A stretch of 64,000 nt of DNA from Leptothrix cholodnii SP-6 (lineage in GTDB: Bacteria; Pseudomonadota; Gammaproteobacteria; Burkholderiales; Burkholderiaceae_C), in the NCBI RefSeq assembly GCF_000019785.1, contig NC_010524.1, positions 4,638,001 through 4,702,000 of the forward strand, in the 5' to 3' direction. Below, piece after piece: positions 16,808 to 24,560 of the stretch; positions within the stretch are counted from its first letter, which is position 1; each line of letters opens with the position of its first letter. The notes beneath the pieces are model-generated. The model was not told where the DNA came from and ran no database searches. It saw nothing but the letters and a program-made list of their open reading frames with translations. The position numbers were made by a program, and so were the translations under genes.

Positions 16808-17101
16808 ATGAGCCTACGCACGGCGGTCCTCCTTTTGACTTGCACCATATGTACGGGGTGCGACGATGGGTACCTCAGAGGGGCTGTCTCTAAGTCACCC
16901 GATGGAAAGACCTACCTCGCCGTCGTCGATGACAACGGTGGCCAGTGCGGACCAATCAAGGTCGATGGTGCCGTTTGGTCCTATCCAATTGGTCAAGCAG
17001 TCCCAATCTCGCCGGGCGTGCACACTATTGAATGCGGTGCAGGTTTGTCCTTCGAAATTCCAAAGGGCGTTATCTTCAAGTTCGACTACTGGGGACCGTA
17101 G
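16808..17101 (+). CDS. integron cassette 7: small lipoprotein
   Basis: The 97-residue product has a lipoprotein signal (TAVLLLTCTICTGC, lipobox CTGC near residue 18), so it should be lipid-anchored. The mature part has a beta-strand pattern with a C-terminal FEIPKGVIFKFDYWGP. It is of unknown function. Start ATG 16808 is nine bases after the attC core. It is the last cassette gene before the array breaks down. Confidence 0.65.
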   Translation: MSLRTAVLLLTCTICTGCDDGYLRGAVSKSPDGKTYLAVVDDNGGQCGPIKVDGAVWSYPIGQAVPISPGVHTIECGAGLSFEIPKGVIFKFDYWGP

Positions 17102-17153
17102 CAGTGTTGTCGCAAGCTATATTTCTTCATTCGTGCTCACTGTCCCCGATGAC

Positions 17154-17206
17154 GGCTAACACGCGATTCAGGCCGGATTGCCTCCAGCAACCGGCTTAAT
17201 CGCTAC
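17154..17206 (+). other. damaged attC of cassette 7
   Basis: The left box GGCTAAC (17154-17160) is present, followed by GCGATTCAGGCCGG and, after a short loop, the folding partner CCGGCTTAATCGC near 17193-17205. Where the right core GTTAGCC should follow, the sequence instead reads TACAAGG. The crossover box is therefore missing, so the array appears to be cut by a rearrangement at about 17206. Confidence 0.55.
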
Positions 17207-17331
17207 AAGGGCATCCCCATCCGTCAAGCAAAACCAACCCCTGACGAATTGCGCAGCAATTCGCCTGGGAGGTCTTGATTCAAATCCGCCAAGGCGACGC
17301 CAGCTATTTCAGGGAGAACAAGCCCCCCGCG
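17207..17331. other. unassigned remnant DNA left of the nested insertion sequences
   Basis: These 125 bases join the broken attC to the outer insertion sequence. Short open stretches occur in all forward frames (for example NRYKGIPIRQAKPTPDELRS, which is interrupted by a stop soon after), but none is long enough or shows a start signal. It may be debris of an older gene. I see no functional element. Confidence 0.4.
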
Positions 17332-17390
17332 TCAGAATAGTTGTCGCCTCCATAGAACCAAGAACCTGGGGGCGGCGATGAAGGACGAGA

Positions 17391-17542
17391 GTGGCAAGGT
17401 ACGGACAGGCATTCAAGGACAAGGCGGTAGCGAGGCTGCTGCCGCCGCACAGCGCGCCAGTGGAAGTGGTGTCGCGCGAGGTGGGCATCGGCGTGGGCAC
17501 GCTGGAGCGGTGGCGCGAGGAGGCGCTGAGCCAGCCCCCCCC
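17391..17542 (+). pseudogene. 5' part of outer-element OrfA, interrupted by insertion
   Basis: From GTG 17391 the frame reads VARYGQAFKDKAVARLL and then SREVGIGVGTLERWREEALSQ, a helix-turn-helix that aligns with the start of the inner element's OrfA (MPRYSKEKKEHALSL...RRTGVTEPTLYAWRNQA). It is cut at 17542 by the inner insertion sequence. The rest of the gene continues at 19181. The frame across the junction cannot be confirmed because the exact target duplication is unclear. Confidence 0.75.
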
Positions 17543-17612
17543 TCTGTCAGGATAGATGTCGCGTCGAGTGAGGCGACGATCGATAACCGCAGGGGGCAAG
17601 CAGAGGACGGGA

Positions 17613-18104
17613 ATGCCAAGGTATTCGAAAGAGAAGAAGGAACACGCGCTGTCGCTGATGAGTGCGCCACACAACCTGGTGGTGGCGGAGGTGGCCAGGC
17701 GCACGGGGGTGACGGAGCCCACGCTTTACGCGTGGCGAAACCAGGCCCGTGGAGCGGGTCGAGCCGTACCTGGAGACGGCAGCAACCCCGAAGACTGGAA
17801 GCCTGAGGACAAGTTCGCCGTCGTGGTCGAGACCCTGGGGCTGGCGCAGGCCGAGCTGGGCGAGTACTGCCGCAAGAAGGGGCTGCACGTCGAGCAGATC
17901 GCCCGCTGGCGGGGCGCGTGCCTGCAGGCCAATGCGGCCGGGGCCGAGCGGGTCAGCCCGGCGGCGCTGGCCGAGGAGCGCAAACGCAGCCGGGAGCTGG
18001 AGAAGGAGTTGCGCCGCAAGGAGCGCGCGCTGGCCGAAGCCGCTGCGCTGCTGATCCTGTCGCGAAAACTCGAGGCGTTCCAGAACAGAGACGAGGACGC
18101 ATGA
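17613..18104 (+). CDS. inner-element transposase OrfA
   Basis: The 163-residue product starts at ATG 17613 (MPRYSKEKKEHALSLMSAPH). It has an N-terminal helix-turn-helix (about residues 5-45, VAEVARRTGVTEPTLYAWRN), then a second HTH-like region around AELGEYCRKKGLHVEQIARW, and a C-terminal coiled coil (EERKRSRELEKELRRKERAL) that probably dimerises. It should bind the element ends. Its stop overlaps the OrfB start as ATGA, so OrfB may be made by translational coupling; no A- or T-rich slippage run is seen at the joint. Confidence 0.85.
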   Translation: MPRYSKEKKEHALSLMSAPHNLVVAEVARRTGVTEPTLYAWRNQARGAGRAVPGDGSNPEDWKPEDKFAVVVETLGLAQAELGEYCRKKGLHVEQIARWRGACLQANAAGAERVSPAALAEERKRSRELEKELRRKERALAEAAALLILSRKLEAFQNRDEDA

Positions 18105-19144
18105 CTGCGTTGCTGGAACGCCAGGGGCTCGTGGAGATGGTCAAGACCGCACAGGCCAGCGGCGCGCGCCTGCACAGCGCGTGCGCGGAGGTGGGCGTGT
18201 CGGTGCGCACGTACCAGCGCTGGATCGACGGTGGTGAGGTGCAGGCCGACGGCCGGCCGGGGGCGGTGTGGGCGCAGCCGAGCAACAAGCTCAGCGGCGA
18301 CGAACAGCGCGCGGTGCTCGATGCGTGCATGCAGCCGCGCTTTGCCGACCTGCCGCCCACGCAAATCGTGCCGGCCCTGGCCGACGAGGGGACCTATCTG
18401 GCCAGCGAGTCGACCTTCTACCGGCTGCTGCATGCGCACGGCGCGCAGCAGCACCGGGGACGTGCTCGACAGCGCAGCCACAAGCCCGCGCCGATGCACG
18501 TGGCGCACGCGCCCAACGAAGTCTGGTGCTGGGACGTGACCTACCTGCCCAGCCAGGTGCGGGGGCTGTTCTTCTACCTGTACGCCGTCATCGACCTGTA
18601 CAGCCGCAAGCTGGTGGCCTGGGAGGTGCATGCCAGCGAGAACGCTGACCTGGCCGCCGAGCTCGTCGAGCGGGCGCGCTGGCGTGAGAAGCTCGCGGGC
18701 AAGCCGCTGGTGCTGCACGCCGACAACGGCGCGGTGCAGCGCTCGCACACGCTGCGCGCCAAGCTGCAGGATCTGGGCATCGCGCCCAGCTACAGCCGAC
18801 CCGGCGTGAGCGACGACAACGCCCTCATCGAGTCGTGGTTCCGCACGCTCAAGTACATGCCGACCTTCCCGAGCACCGGGTTCGGCGAGCTTGATCAGGC
18901 GCGAAACTGGTGTCGCACGTTCATCGATTGGTACAACGGCGAGCATCGCCATCGAGAGATCGGCTTCGTGACGCCGAACCAGCGCCACAGCGGGCAGAGC
19001 AAGGCGGTGCTAAGGCAGCGGCGCGCGGTCTACCAGGCCGCCCGGGAAGCCAACCCCAGCCGCTGGAGCCGAGAGATCCGCAGATGGAGCGAGCCTGATC
19101 ACGTCTGTCTCAACCCGCGTGACAAGGAGCGTCAAGCCGCATAG
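18101..19144 (+). CDS. inner-element transposase OrfB (DDE integrase core)
   Basis: The 347-residue product has an N-terminal HTH-like region (HSACAEVGVSVRTYQRWI) and an rve core with the full triad: Asp in WCWDVTYLPS, Asp in LHADNGAVQ, and Glu in DDNALIESWFRTLKY. The C-terminal part carries the HREIGFVTPNQRHSG segment typical of this transposase group. All catalytic residues are present, so the element looks active. It is encoded in the same direction as orfA with a four-base overlap. Confidence 0.9.
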   Translation: MTALLERQGLVEMVKTAQASGARLHSACAEVGVSVRTYQRWIDGGEVQADGRPGAVWAQPSNKLSGDEQRAVLDACMQPRFADLPPTQIVPALADEGTYLASESTFYRLLHAHGAQQHRGRARQRSHKPAPMHVAHAPNEVWCWDVTYLPSQVRGLFFYLYAVIDLYSRKLVAWEVHASENADLAAELVERARWREKLAGKPLVLHADNGAVQRSHTLRAKLQDLGIAPSYSRPGVSDDNALIESWFRTLKYMPTFPSTGFGELDQARNWCRTFIDWYNGEHRHREIGFVTPNQRHSGQSKAVLRQRRAVYQAAREANPSRWSREIRRWSEPDHVCLNPRDKERQAA

Positions 19145-19180
19145 AAACTTCATGCGCCAAGCGTCATCTATGTTGACAGA

Positions 19181-19516
19181 CACCGGCCCGCCCGTGCCAG
19201 GACGTGGTCAGCAGGTGCCCGGCTGGAGGCGGTGATCACCACGGCGGCCCTGAACGAGGCGAGCAAGAGCGCCTGGTGCCGCGAGCATGGCGTGTATCCG
19301 GCCGAGTTGGACAAGTGGCGAGCCAGTTGCACGACAGCCTTGGCCGACCCCCAGGATGCGCCCGCCAGCGCACAGGCCACACGCGCCGACCGCAAACGCA
19401 TCAAGGAGCTCGAGCGCGACCTGCTGCGCAAGGACCAGGCGCTGGCCGAGACGGCCGCGTTGTTGGTGCTGTCAAAAAAGCTCGAGGCGATCTTCCACAA
19501 GGACGAGGACGCATGA
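19181..19516 (+). pseudogene. 3' part of outer-element OrfA
   Basis: In the frame of HRPARARTWSAGARLEAVITTAALNEASKSAW this segment continues the outer OrfA, ending in a coiled coil (RKRIKELERDLLRKDQAL) that matches the end of the inner OrfA (KERALAEAAALLILSRKLEA against KDQALAETAALLVLSKKLEA). An internal ATG at 19232 could allow a shortened protein of 94 residues that lacks the first DNA-binding motif. The stop overlaps the outer OrfB start as ATGA. Confidence 0.72.
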
Positions 19517-20604
19517 TCGGCCTGGAAGATCGCCAAGCCCTGTCGCGCGACATCGACGCCGCGCATGCGGCCGGCGCTCGATTGGCGCCAGCCTGTGAGG
19601 TGGCGGGCATCGACGCGCGCACGCTGCAGCGCTGGAAGACCAGCCAGGGCCTCACGCAAGGCGATGGCCGGCCACAGGCCGTGCGCCCGATGCCCAGTCA
19701 TGCCCTGAGTGAGGCCGAGCGTGCCGCGCTGCTGGCGGTGGCCAACGAGCCGCGCTTCGCCTCGACGCCGCCGGCGCGCATCGTGCCGATGCTGGCCGAC
19801 GAGGGCGTGTACCTGGGCAGCGAGTCGAGCCTGGCGCGCGTGCTCAAGGCCGCCGGGCAGAACACGCGCCGTGGCCGCGCCAAGGCGCCCAAAGCCTCGC
19901 GGCCACCCACCACGCACATCGCCACCGCTCCCGGGCAGGTGTGGTGCTGGGACATGACCTACCTGCCGGCCAAGGTGATGGGCCGCTGGTTCCATCTGTA
20001 CCTGATCCTGGACTTGTACAGCCGCAAGATCGTGGGCGCCGAGGTGCACGACAGCGACGACTCCGACCACGCGGTGCACCTGGTGCGCCGCACCGCGCTG
20101 GCCGAGGGGATTGCAGCGATGGACACCAAGCCGGTGCTGCACGGCGACAACGGCGCCACGCTCAAGGCCACCACGGTCCTGGCGATGCTCAATTGGCTGG
20201 GCGTCAAGCCGTCGTACTCGCGACCCCGCGTCAGCGACGACAACGCGTTCGCGCAGGCGCTGTTCCGCACGGCCAAGTACCGGCCGGAGTTCCCCTCGCA
20301 GGGCTTCGACACGCTCGATGCAGCCCGCACCTGGGCGGCTGAATTCGTGCATTGGTACAACGTCGAGCACCGTCACAGCGGCATCGGCTACGTCAGCCCA
20401 GCACAGCGCCATGCCGGCCACGACCGGGCCATCCTGGCGGCACGGCACGCGCTGTACATCGAGGCCCAACAGCGCCACCCGGGGCGCTGGTCGGGCGCCA
20501 CGCGAGACTGGTCGCCCATCGGCGCGGTAACCCTCAATCCCGAGCGCGACGAGGTGGTCAAGATGGCTGCCGGCGATCAACATACTCAGCAAGAAGCTGC
20601 GTGA
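19513..20604 (+). CDS. outer-element transposase OrfB with altered DDE motif
   Basis: The 363-residue product has the same layout as the inner OrfB: N-terminal HTH (ACEVAGIDARTLQRW), rve core with Asp in WCWDMTYLPA and Asp in LHGDNGATL. The third catalytic position, however, reads DDNAFAQALFRTAKY where relatives have a Glu (inner element DDNALIESWFRTLKY). The codon is CAG, one base from GAG, so Glu to Gln loss is the simplest reading and would abolish catalysis. The frame is otherwise full length. Together with the interrupted orfA it marks this copy as dead. Confidence 0.85.
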   Translation: MIGLEDRQALSRDIDAAHAAGARLAPACEVAGIDARTLQRWKTSQGLTQGDGRPQAVRPMPSHALSEAERAALLAVANEPRFASTPPARIVPMLADEGVYLGSESSLARVLKAAGQNTRRGRAKAPKASRPPTTHIATAPGQVWCWDMTYLPAKVMGRWFHLYLILDLYSRKIVGAEVHDSDDSDHAVHLVRRTALAEGIAAMDTKPVLHGDNGATLKATTVLAMLNWLGVKPSYSRPRVSDDNAFAQALFRTAKYRPEFPSQGFDTLDAARTWAAEFVHWYNVEHRHSGIGYVSPAQRHAGHDRAILAARHALYIEAQQRHPGRWSGATRDWSPIGAVTLNPERDEVVKMAAGDQHTQQEAA

Positions 20605-20625
20605 ATCAGGCGACAACTACCTTGA

Positions 20626-20864
20626 CGCGCGCCGTCGGCTTCGAGGTTCTTGGCCTCACCGAGATCGTGTCCTTCACCACGCTCAAGAACCTACCCTCGC
20701 GCAGAGTCATGGAACGCATCGGCATGACCAACACCCACACTGACTTTGAGCATCCGGCAGTCCCAGAAGGCAATGCGCTTCGTCCTCACTGCCTGTACAA
20801 GATCTCGCGCGTACAGTGGACGCAAAGTGATGCCTCTCTCAAGAAACACCACCCAAGTGATTGA
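20626..20864 (+). pseudogene. C-terminal remnant of a GNAT acetyltransferase
   Basis: The frame reads RAVGFEVLGLTEIVSFTT, then SRRVMERIGMTNTHTDFEHP and PEGNALRPHCLYKISR. This is the C-terminal half of a RimJ/RimL-type N-acetyltransferase, including the SRRVMERIGM segment near the acetyl-CoA site. The N-terminal half is absent: the outer insertion sequence abuts it, and no matching piece is found to the left of that element. It was probably a gene cut by the insertion and later deletion. It ends with a non-homologous tail to the stop at 20862. Confidence 0.72.
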
Positions 20865-21367
20865 TCCGTCATGGTGTTTTCAAGCGCCTTCCGCCGCGAC
20901 GAGCTTCATGCCGCGTCTGTCGGCGCGCTGGCTGAGGTTGTGCAGCACGCGCTGGCGATGCCGTTGCTCGCAGTCATCCCGGCCCGGACACAAGCCCAGC
21001 CGGGAGTGAAGGCAATACAGTGCTCGAGGGTGGCGGCGATCGTGTCGTCCAAAGCCCGGAAACGGGTCGTGACATGTGTCGAGGCGCCGCCCATGCATGG
21101 GCACAACGCCTGCAATGCATATGCACATGGCCATCACCTTGCATAGACACCGAGCACGGTGCACATGCACATCGGCCCTTTGTTCAGGGCAATCGCCCCG
21201 TTTGTACATCGTCATTGCCCGCAATGTGCATGCGCATCGCGCGTCATGTGCATGAAACCCGAGCACGGTGTGCATGCACAAAAAGGCCATGTCCATGCAC
21301 ACCGCGTGCAGGTTGCTCATGCAGACCACGGACCTTGCATGCGCAATTTGCGTGGTTGCAGGGTCAT
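20865..21367. other. gene-free stretch; no recognisable function
   Basis: About 500 bases hold no convincing gene. The left part (20865-21085) has GC-rich sequence with weak open frames on both strands. The right part (21090-21345) is packed with TGCATG-like words, listed as a separate repeat. A minus-strand frame through it encodes a Cys/Met/His-rich peptide that I consider a by-product of the repeats. It separates the mobile-element debris from the stress operon. Confidence 0.5.
21090..21345. repeat. cluster of TGCATG/ATGCAC-like palindromic words
   Basis: Within about 255 bases the words CATGCATG, AATGCATATGCACATG, GCACATGCACAT, GTGCATGCGCAT, GTGCATGAA, GTGCATGCACA, CCATGCACA and TTGCATGCGCA occur, roughly one every 25 bases. 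The 11-base string CGAGCACGGTG occurs twice (21151 and 21260), each time followed by a CATGCAC word, so part of it looks like a decayed 109-base duplication. The purpose is unknown. Confidence 0.6.
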
Positions 21368-21898
21368 TCAAGCGCCATCAGCCAGACCTGTGGGGGGCAC
21401 CAGCAGCACCGGCACCCTGCCCAGGTGCACGACCTTGTAGGCGACCGAGCCGAGCAGCAGCGACTCGGTGGCCGTCAGACCCCGAGAGCCGATGACGATG
21501 CCGCGGCTGCCGAGCTCGCGGGCCAGCGCCACGATCTGCTCGGCGGCGTCGCCCATGCGCACGTGCAGCCGCCAGGCGATGCCGGCGTCGTCCATCAGCG
21601 CACGCGCGTCGGCGCTGACGTGCCAGCCGCGCCGCGGCAGTTCCACCTCGGCGGCCTCCTTGACCAGCCAGGCGACGACATGCACCAGGTCGACCCCGGC
21701 CTGCGGATCGGCCGCAGTCAGCTGCGCCGCCATCGATGCGGCCTGCAAGGACCCTGGCGAGCCGTCGACGGCGACCAGCCAGCGGCCGGCGTGTTCCGCC
21801 GCCGGAGCGGTGCCCCAGCTGGCGGCCACCAGGCGACCGAGTTCGTCGCAGGCGGTGCAGCCGGGGGTGGGGATCGCGGGGGTATCGGTGCGGGTCAT
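21368..21898 (-). CDS. universal stress protein (UspA family)
   Basis: The 176-residue protein has a UspA alpha/beta fold with the start WLVAVDGSPGSLQA and the C-terminal nucleotide-binding pattern GSRGLTATESLLLGSVAYKVVH (G2xG9xG-S form). It should bind ATP and act in general stress survival. An N-terminal extension of about 40 residues precedes the domain and holds a CxxC pair (GCTACDEL) of unknown use. The start overlaps the TerC stop as ATGA, so it is translated with it. It is the last gene of the operon USP > TerC > USP. Confidence 0.82.
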   Translation of the reverse strand: MTRTDTPAIPTPGCTACDELGRLVAASWGTAPAAEHAGRWLVAVDGSPGSLQAASMAAQLTAADPQAGVDLVHVVAWLVKEAAEVELPRRGWHVSADARALMDDAGIAWRLHVRMGDAAEQIVALARELGSRGIVIGSRGLTATESLLLGSVAYKVVHLGRVPVLLVPPTGLADGA

Positions 21899-22866
21899 GT
21901 GGTGCGCCGGTCGAGCTTGCGGGCGGAGAACTTGAGGCTCAGCAGGACGGAAGCCAGGATCACCGCGCCAACGATGGCCAGCGACCACTGCACCGGCATG
22001 TGGAACCAGGGCGCCACCAGCATCTTGCCGCCGATGAAGACCAGCACCAGCGCCAGGCCGTACTTGAGCAGATGAAAGCGCTCGGCCATGTCGGCGAGCA
22101 GGAAGTACAGCGCCCGCAGCCCCATGATGGCGAAGATGTTGGAGGTGAAGACGATGAACGGGTCGGTGGTGACCGCGAAGATGGCCGGGATGCTGTCGAC
22201 CGCGAACACCAGGTCGCTGGCCTCGATCATCATCAGCACCAGGAACATCGGGGTGGCCCAGCGCACGCCGTCGATGCGCACGAAGAACTTCTCGCCGTGC
22301 AGGGCCGGCGTGATCCGCATGTGCCCCCGCAGCCAGCGCAGCAGCGGGTTGCGCTCGAGGTCGGGTTTCTGCTCGGCAAAGACCAGCATCTTGATGCCGG
22401 TGACGATCAGGAAGGCACCGAAGACGTACAGGATCCAGGCGAACTCGCGCACCAGCCAGACGCCGGCCAGGATCATGCCCGCGCGCATGACGATCGCGCC
22501 CAGCACGCCGTACAGCAGCACGCGCCGCTGCAGTTCGGGCGGCACGGCGAAGTAGCTGAAGATCATCACGAACACGAACATGTTGTCGACCGACAGCGAC
22601 TGCTCGATCAGGTAGCCGGTGATGAACTCGAGCGCCTTGCGGTCGGCCATCTCGCGGCCGACGTTGGCGTCGAGATGCCACCACAGCAAGCCGGCGAACG
22701 CGAAGGCCATCGCGACCCAGGCGGCGACCCAGCTGCCGGCCTCCTTGACCGAGACGCGGTGGGCCTTGTTGCCGCCGAGCACGAACAGGTCCAGCGCCAG
22801 CATCGCGAGCACGAAGACGATGAAGCCCGCCCACATCGGGCCGGTCGCAAAGGAGTCGATGTTCAT
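21895..22866 (-). CDS. TerC-family integral membrane protein
   Basis: The 323-residue protein has about nine transmembrane segments and the TerC signatures, including EQSLSVDNMFVFVMIF and MMIEASDLVFAVDSIPAIFAVT with the membrane-embedded acidic residues typical of the family. Alx/TerC proteins are known for manganese export and tellurite resistance. It lies between two universal stress protein genes in one minus-strand operon. I see no yybP-ykoY-like riboswitch in front of it, since the upstream gene ends 10 bases before. The metal moved here is an inference from the family. Confidence 0.85.
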   Translation of the reverse strand: MNIDSFATGPMWAGFIVFVLAMLALDLFVLGGNKAHRVSVKEAGSWVAAWVAMAFAFAGLLWWHLDANVGREMADRKALEFITGYLIEQSLSVDNMFVFVMIFSYFAVPPELQRRVLLYGVLGAIVMRAGMILAGVWLVREFAWILYVFGAFLIVTGIKMLVFAEQKPDLERNPLLRWLRGHMRITPALHGEKFFVRIDGVRWATPMFLVLMMIEASDLVFAVDSIPAIFAVTTDPFIVFTSNIFAIMGLRALYFLLADMAERFHLLKYGLALVLVFIGGKMLVAPWFHMPVQWSLAIVGAVILASVLLSLKFSARKLDRRTT

Positions 22867-22876
22867 GGATGCCCGC

Positions 22877-23383
22877 TCACGACGCGCTCAACAGCAGCAA
22901 GGCCGCGCCGGCCCCCACGCCGGCGGGGATGCCGACCCGCTCCAGCGCACCGGCCGGGGCGCCGCCGATCACCTCGACCGGCACCGGGCAGAGCTCGAGC
23001 AACTGGCTGGTGAGCGAGTTCTCGACCGCGCGCACCAGCGCGCTCTTGCGCGCCGTGGCGACGACGATGCGGTTGCAGCGCAGCCGCAGCGCGGCGTCGG
23101 CGATGCACTGGGCCTTGTCGCCGACCTCGCTGTGCGCGCGGCAGGGGACGCCGGCGGCATCGAGCAGCCGTCGGGCCTCGGCCAGCGCTTCTTCGGCCTG
23201 TTCGCGGTGGTAGTCGGCGCGCAGCTCCCGATCGACGTGGCGGGCCACGTAGGACGAGAACGGCGCCTGCACGTTGAGCAGGTGAACCATGCGCACGTCG
23301 CCGCGGCGGAACGCATCGCACGCGTGTCGCACGGCCAGCAGGGCGTTGGGTGTTCCGTCGCAGGGCAGGAGGAGCGTGTCCAT
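22877..23383 (-). CDS. universal stress protein-like, lacking the ATP motif
   Basis: From ATG 23383 (MDTLLLPCDGTPNALLAV) the 168-residue product follows the UspA fold. A GGGAG ribosome site lies nine bases before this ATG, so I prefer it over a longer start at 23473. The usual G2xG9xG-S/T stretch is replaced by ATARKSALVRAVENSLTSQL, which would not bind ATP in the standard way. It ends with a hydrophobic tail (GVGAGAALLLLSAS). It is the first gene of the operon that contains terC and faces the NhaR-like gene across 150 bases. Confidence 0.75.
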   Translation of the reverse strand: MDTLLLPCDGTPNALLAVRHACDAFRRGDVRMVHLLNVQAPFSSYVARHVDRELRADYHREQAEEALAEARRLLDAAGVPCRAHSEVGDKAQCIADAALRLRCNRIVVATARKSALVRAVENSLTSQLLELCPVPVEVIGGAPAGALERVGIPAGVGAGAALLLLSAS

Positions 23384-23532
23384 GTCGATGTCTCCCGGCA
23401 AGGGTGGGCGGTGGCGATGCGCAGAATCTAGGGCGGCAGGCAGGCCGCGAAAAGCAGATTGTTTGATGGCCATCGTCCGAAAAAACGGAACATTCGCGCC
23501 GCCCGCGGGTCGACCTCCGACGAGAGGCTCCC

Positions 23533-24462
23533 ATGAACTACAAGCACCTCCACTACTTCCTGCAGGTGGCCAAGCTGGGCGGCGTGCTGCGCGCCAGCGA
23601 GCAGCTGCACCTGTCGCCGCAGACGATCAGCGGGCAGATCCAGCTGCTCGAAGAGGCGCTCGGCACGCCGCTGTTCGCCCGCAGCGGGCGCGGCCTGGCG
23701 CTGACCGAGGCCGGGCGCATGGTGCTCGGTTACGCCGAGGACATCTTCTCGATCGGCACCGAGCTCGCGGAGGCGGTGCGCGACTTTCCCCGCCAGGGCA
23801 AGCTGCTGGCCTTGCGCATCGGCGTGGCCGACGCCGTGCCGAAGGCGATCGCCTGCCGGCTGATCGAGCCGGCCACGCAGCTGCCCGAGCCGGTGCGCAT
23901 CGTCTGCCGCGAATGGAAGCTCGACACGCTGCTTGCCGAGCTGGCCCTGCACCGGCTGGACCTGGTGATCGCTGATGCGCCGATCCCGCGTGACGTCAGC
24001 GTGCGCGCCTTCAACCACCGGCTGGGCAGCAGCGGCGTCAGCTTCTTCGCGGCGCCGTCGCTGCTGGCGTCGTGCACGGGGCCTTTTCCGGCCTGCCTGG
24101 ACGGCGCGCCGCTGCTGCTGCCGGCCGAGGAGTCGGCGGTCGGCCAGCGCCTGCGGGCCTGGCTGCATGCGCGGTCGCTGCGCCCCCGGGTGGTCGGCGA
24201 GTGCGACGACAGCGCCCTGGCCAAGGAGTTCGGGCGCCGCGGCATGGGCATCTTCGTCGGCTCCACCGTGCTCGAGCGCGACATCGAGAAGCAGTACGGC
24301 GTGCGCGTGCTCGGCGCGGCGCCCGAGGTCATGGAGGAGTTCTTCGCGATCACGGTCGAGCGCCGCATCACGCATCCGTGCGTGACGGCGATCACCGAGG
24401 CGGCCCGCAACGAGCTGTTCGCACCGCCCGCACGGCGGCGTGCCCGGCCCGCCGCCGCCTGA
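23533..24462 (+). CDS. nhaR: LysR-family regulator, NhaR-like
   Basis: The 309-residue protein begins MNYKHLHYFLQVAKLGGV and continues RASEQLHLSPQTISGQIQLLEE, closely matching the helix-turn-helix of NhaR, the LysR-type activator of the sodium/proton antiporter gene nhaA. The C-terminal half is a LysR substrate-binding domain. In this window no nhaA is present. Instead the gene is divergent from the USP-TerC-USP operon, so it may control that operon in response to cation stress. The shared 150-base region would hold its binding sites. NhaR subfamily assignment is likely; the target is inference. Confidence 0.75.
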   Translation: MNYKHLHYFLQVAKLGGVLRASEQLHLSPQTISGQIQLLEEALGTPLFARSGRGLALTEAGRMVLGYAEDIFSIGTELAEAVRDFPRQGKLLALRIGVADAVPKAIACRLIEPATQLPEPVRIVCREWKLDTLLAELALHRLDLVIADAPIPRDVSVRAFNHRLGSSGVSFFAAPSLLASCTGPFPACLDGAPLLLPAEESAVGQRLRAWLHARSLRPRVVGECDDSALAKEFGRRGMGIFVGSTVLERDIEKQYGVRVLGAAPEVMEEFFAITVERRITHPCVTAITEAARNELFAPPARRRARPAAA

Positions 24463-24560
24463 GCGGGTCGTCACGTCACCCGGGCCTCCTCGTGCTTGAA
24501 TCCTGACGGGTGATACTTTCCTCCACGCCGGTCGGCACATCCGGACACCAAGAGGCACCC

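Larger units (their letters stand above)
17543..19180 (+). mobile_element. inner insertion sequence (IS3-type, ~1.64 kb), complete
   Basis: Terminal inverted repeats are TCTGTCAGGATAGATG at the left and TCTGTCAACATAGATG on the opposite strand at the right. It holds intact orfA and orfB in the plus direction and lies within orfA of a related element. No clear target duplication is visible at its edges (left flank is a run of C). Confidence 0.85.
17332..20625 (+). mobile_element. outer insertion sequence (IS3-type, ~1.66 kb) split by a related element
   Basis: Left end TCAGAATAGTTGTCGCCT and right end, read on the other strand, TCAAGGTAGTTGTCGCCT form terminal inverted repeats. CGCG flanks both ends; since CGCG is palindromic it could be a four-base target duplication or part of the repeat. 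The element carries orfA (interrupted) and orfB. Removing the inner insertion at 17543-19180 leaves about 1,656 bases, close to the inner element's 1,638, in line with shared ancestry. Confidence 0.82.

Noticed and set aside
20880..21371. Cys/Met/His-rich minus-strand frame of 163 codons that could be taken for a metal-binding protein next to terC
   Set aside because: The Cys, Met and His codons come directly from the repeated TGCATG words, the frame overlaps the stop of the USP gene, and there is no ribosome site or relative.
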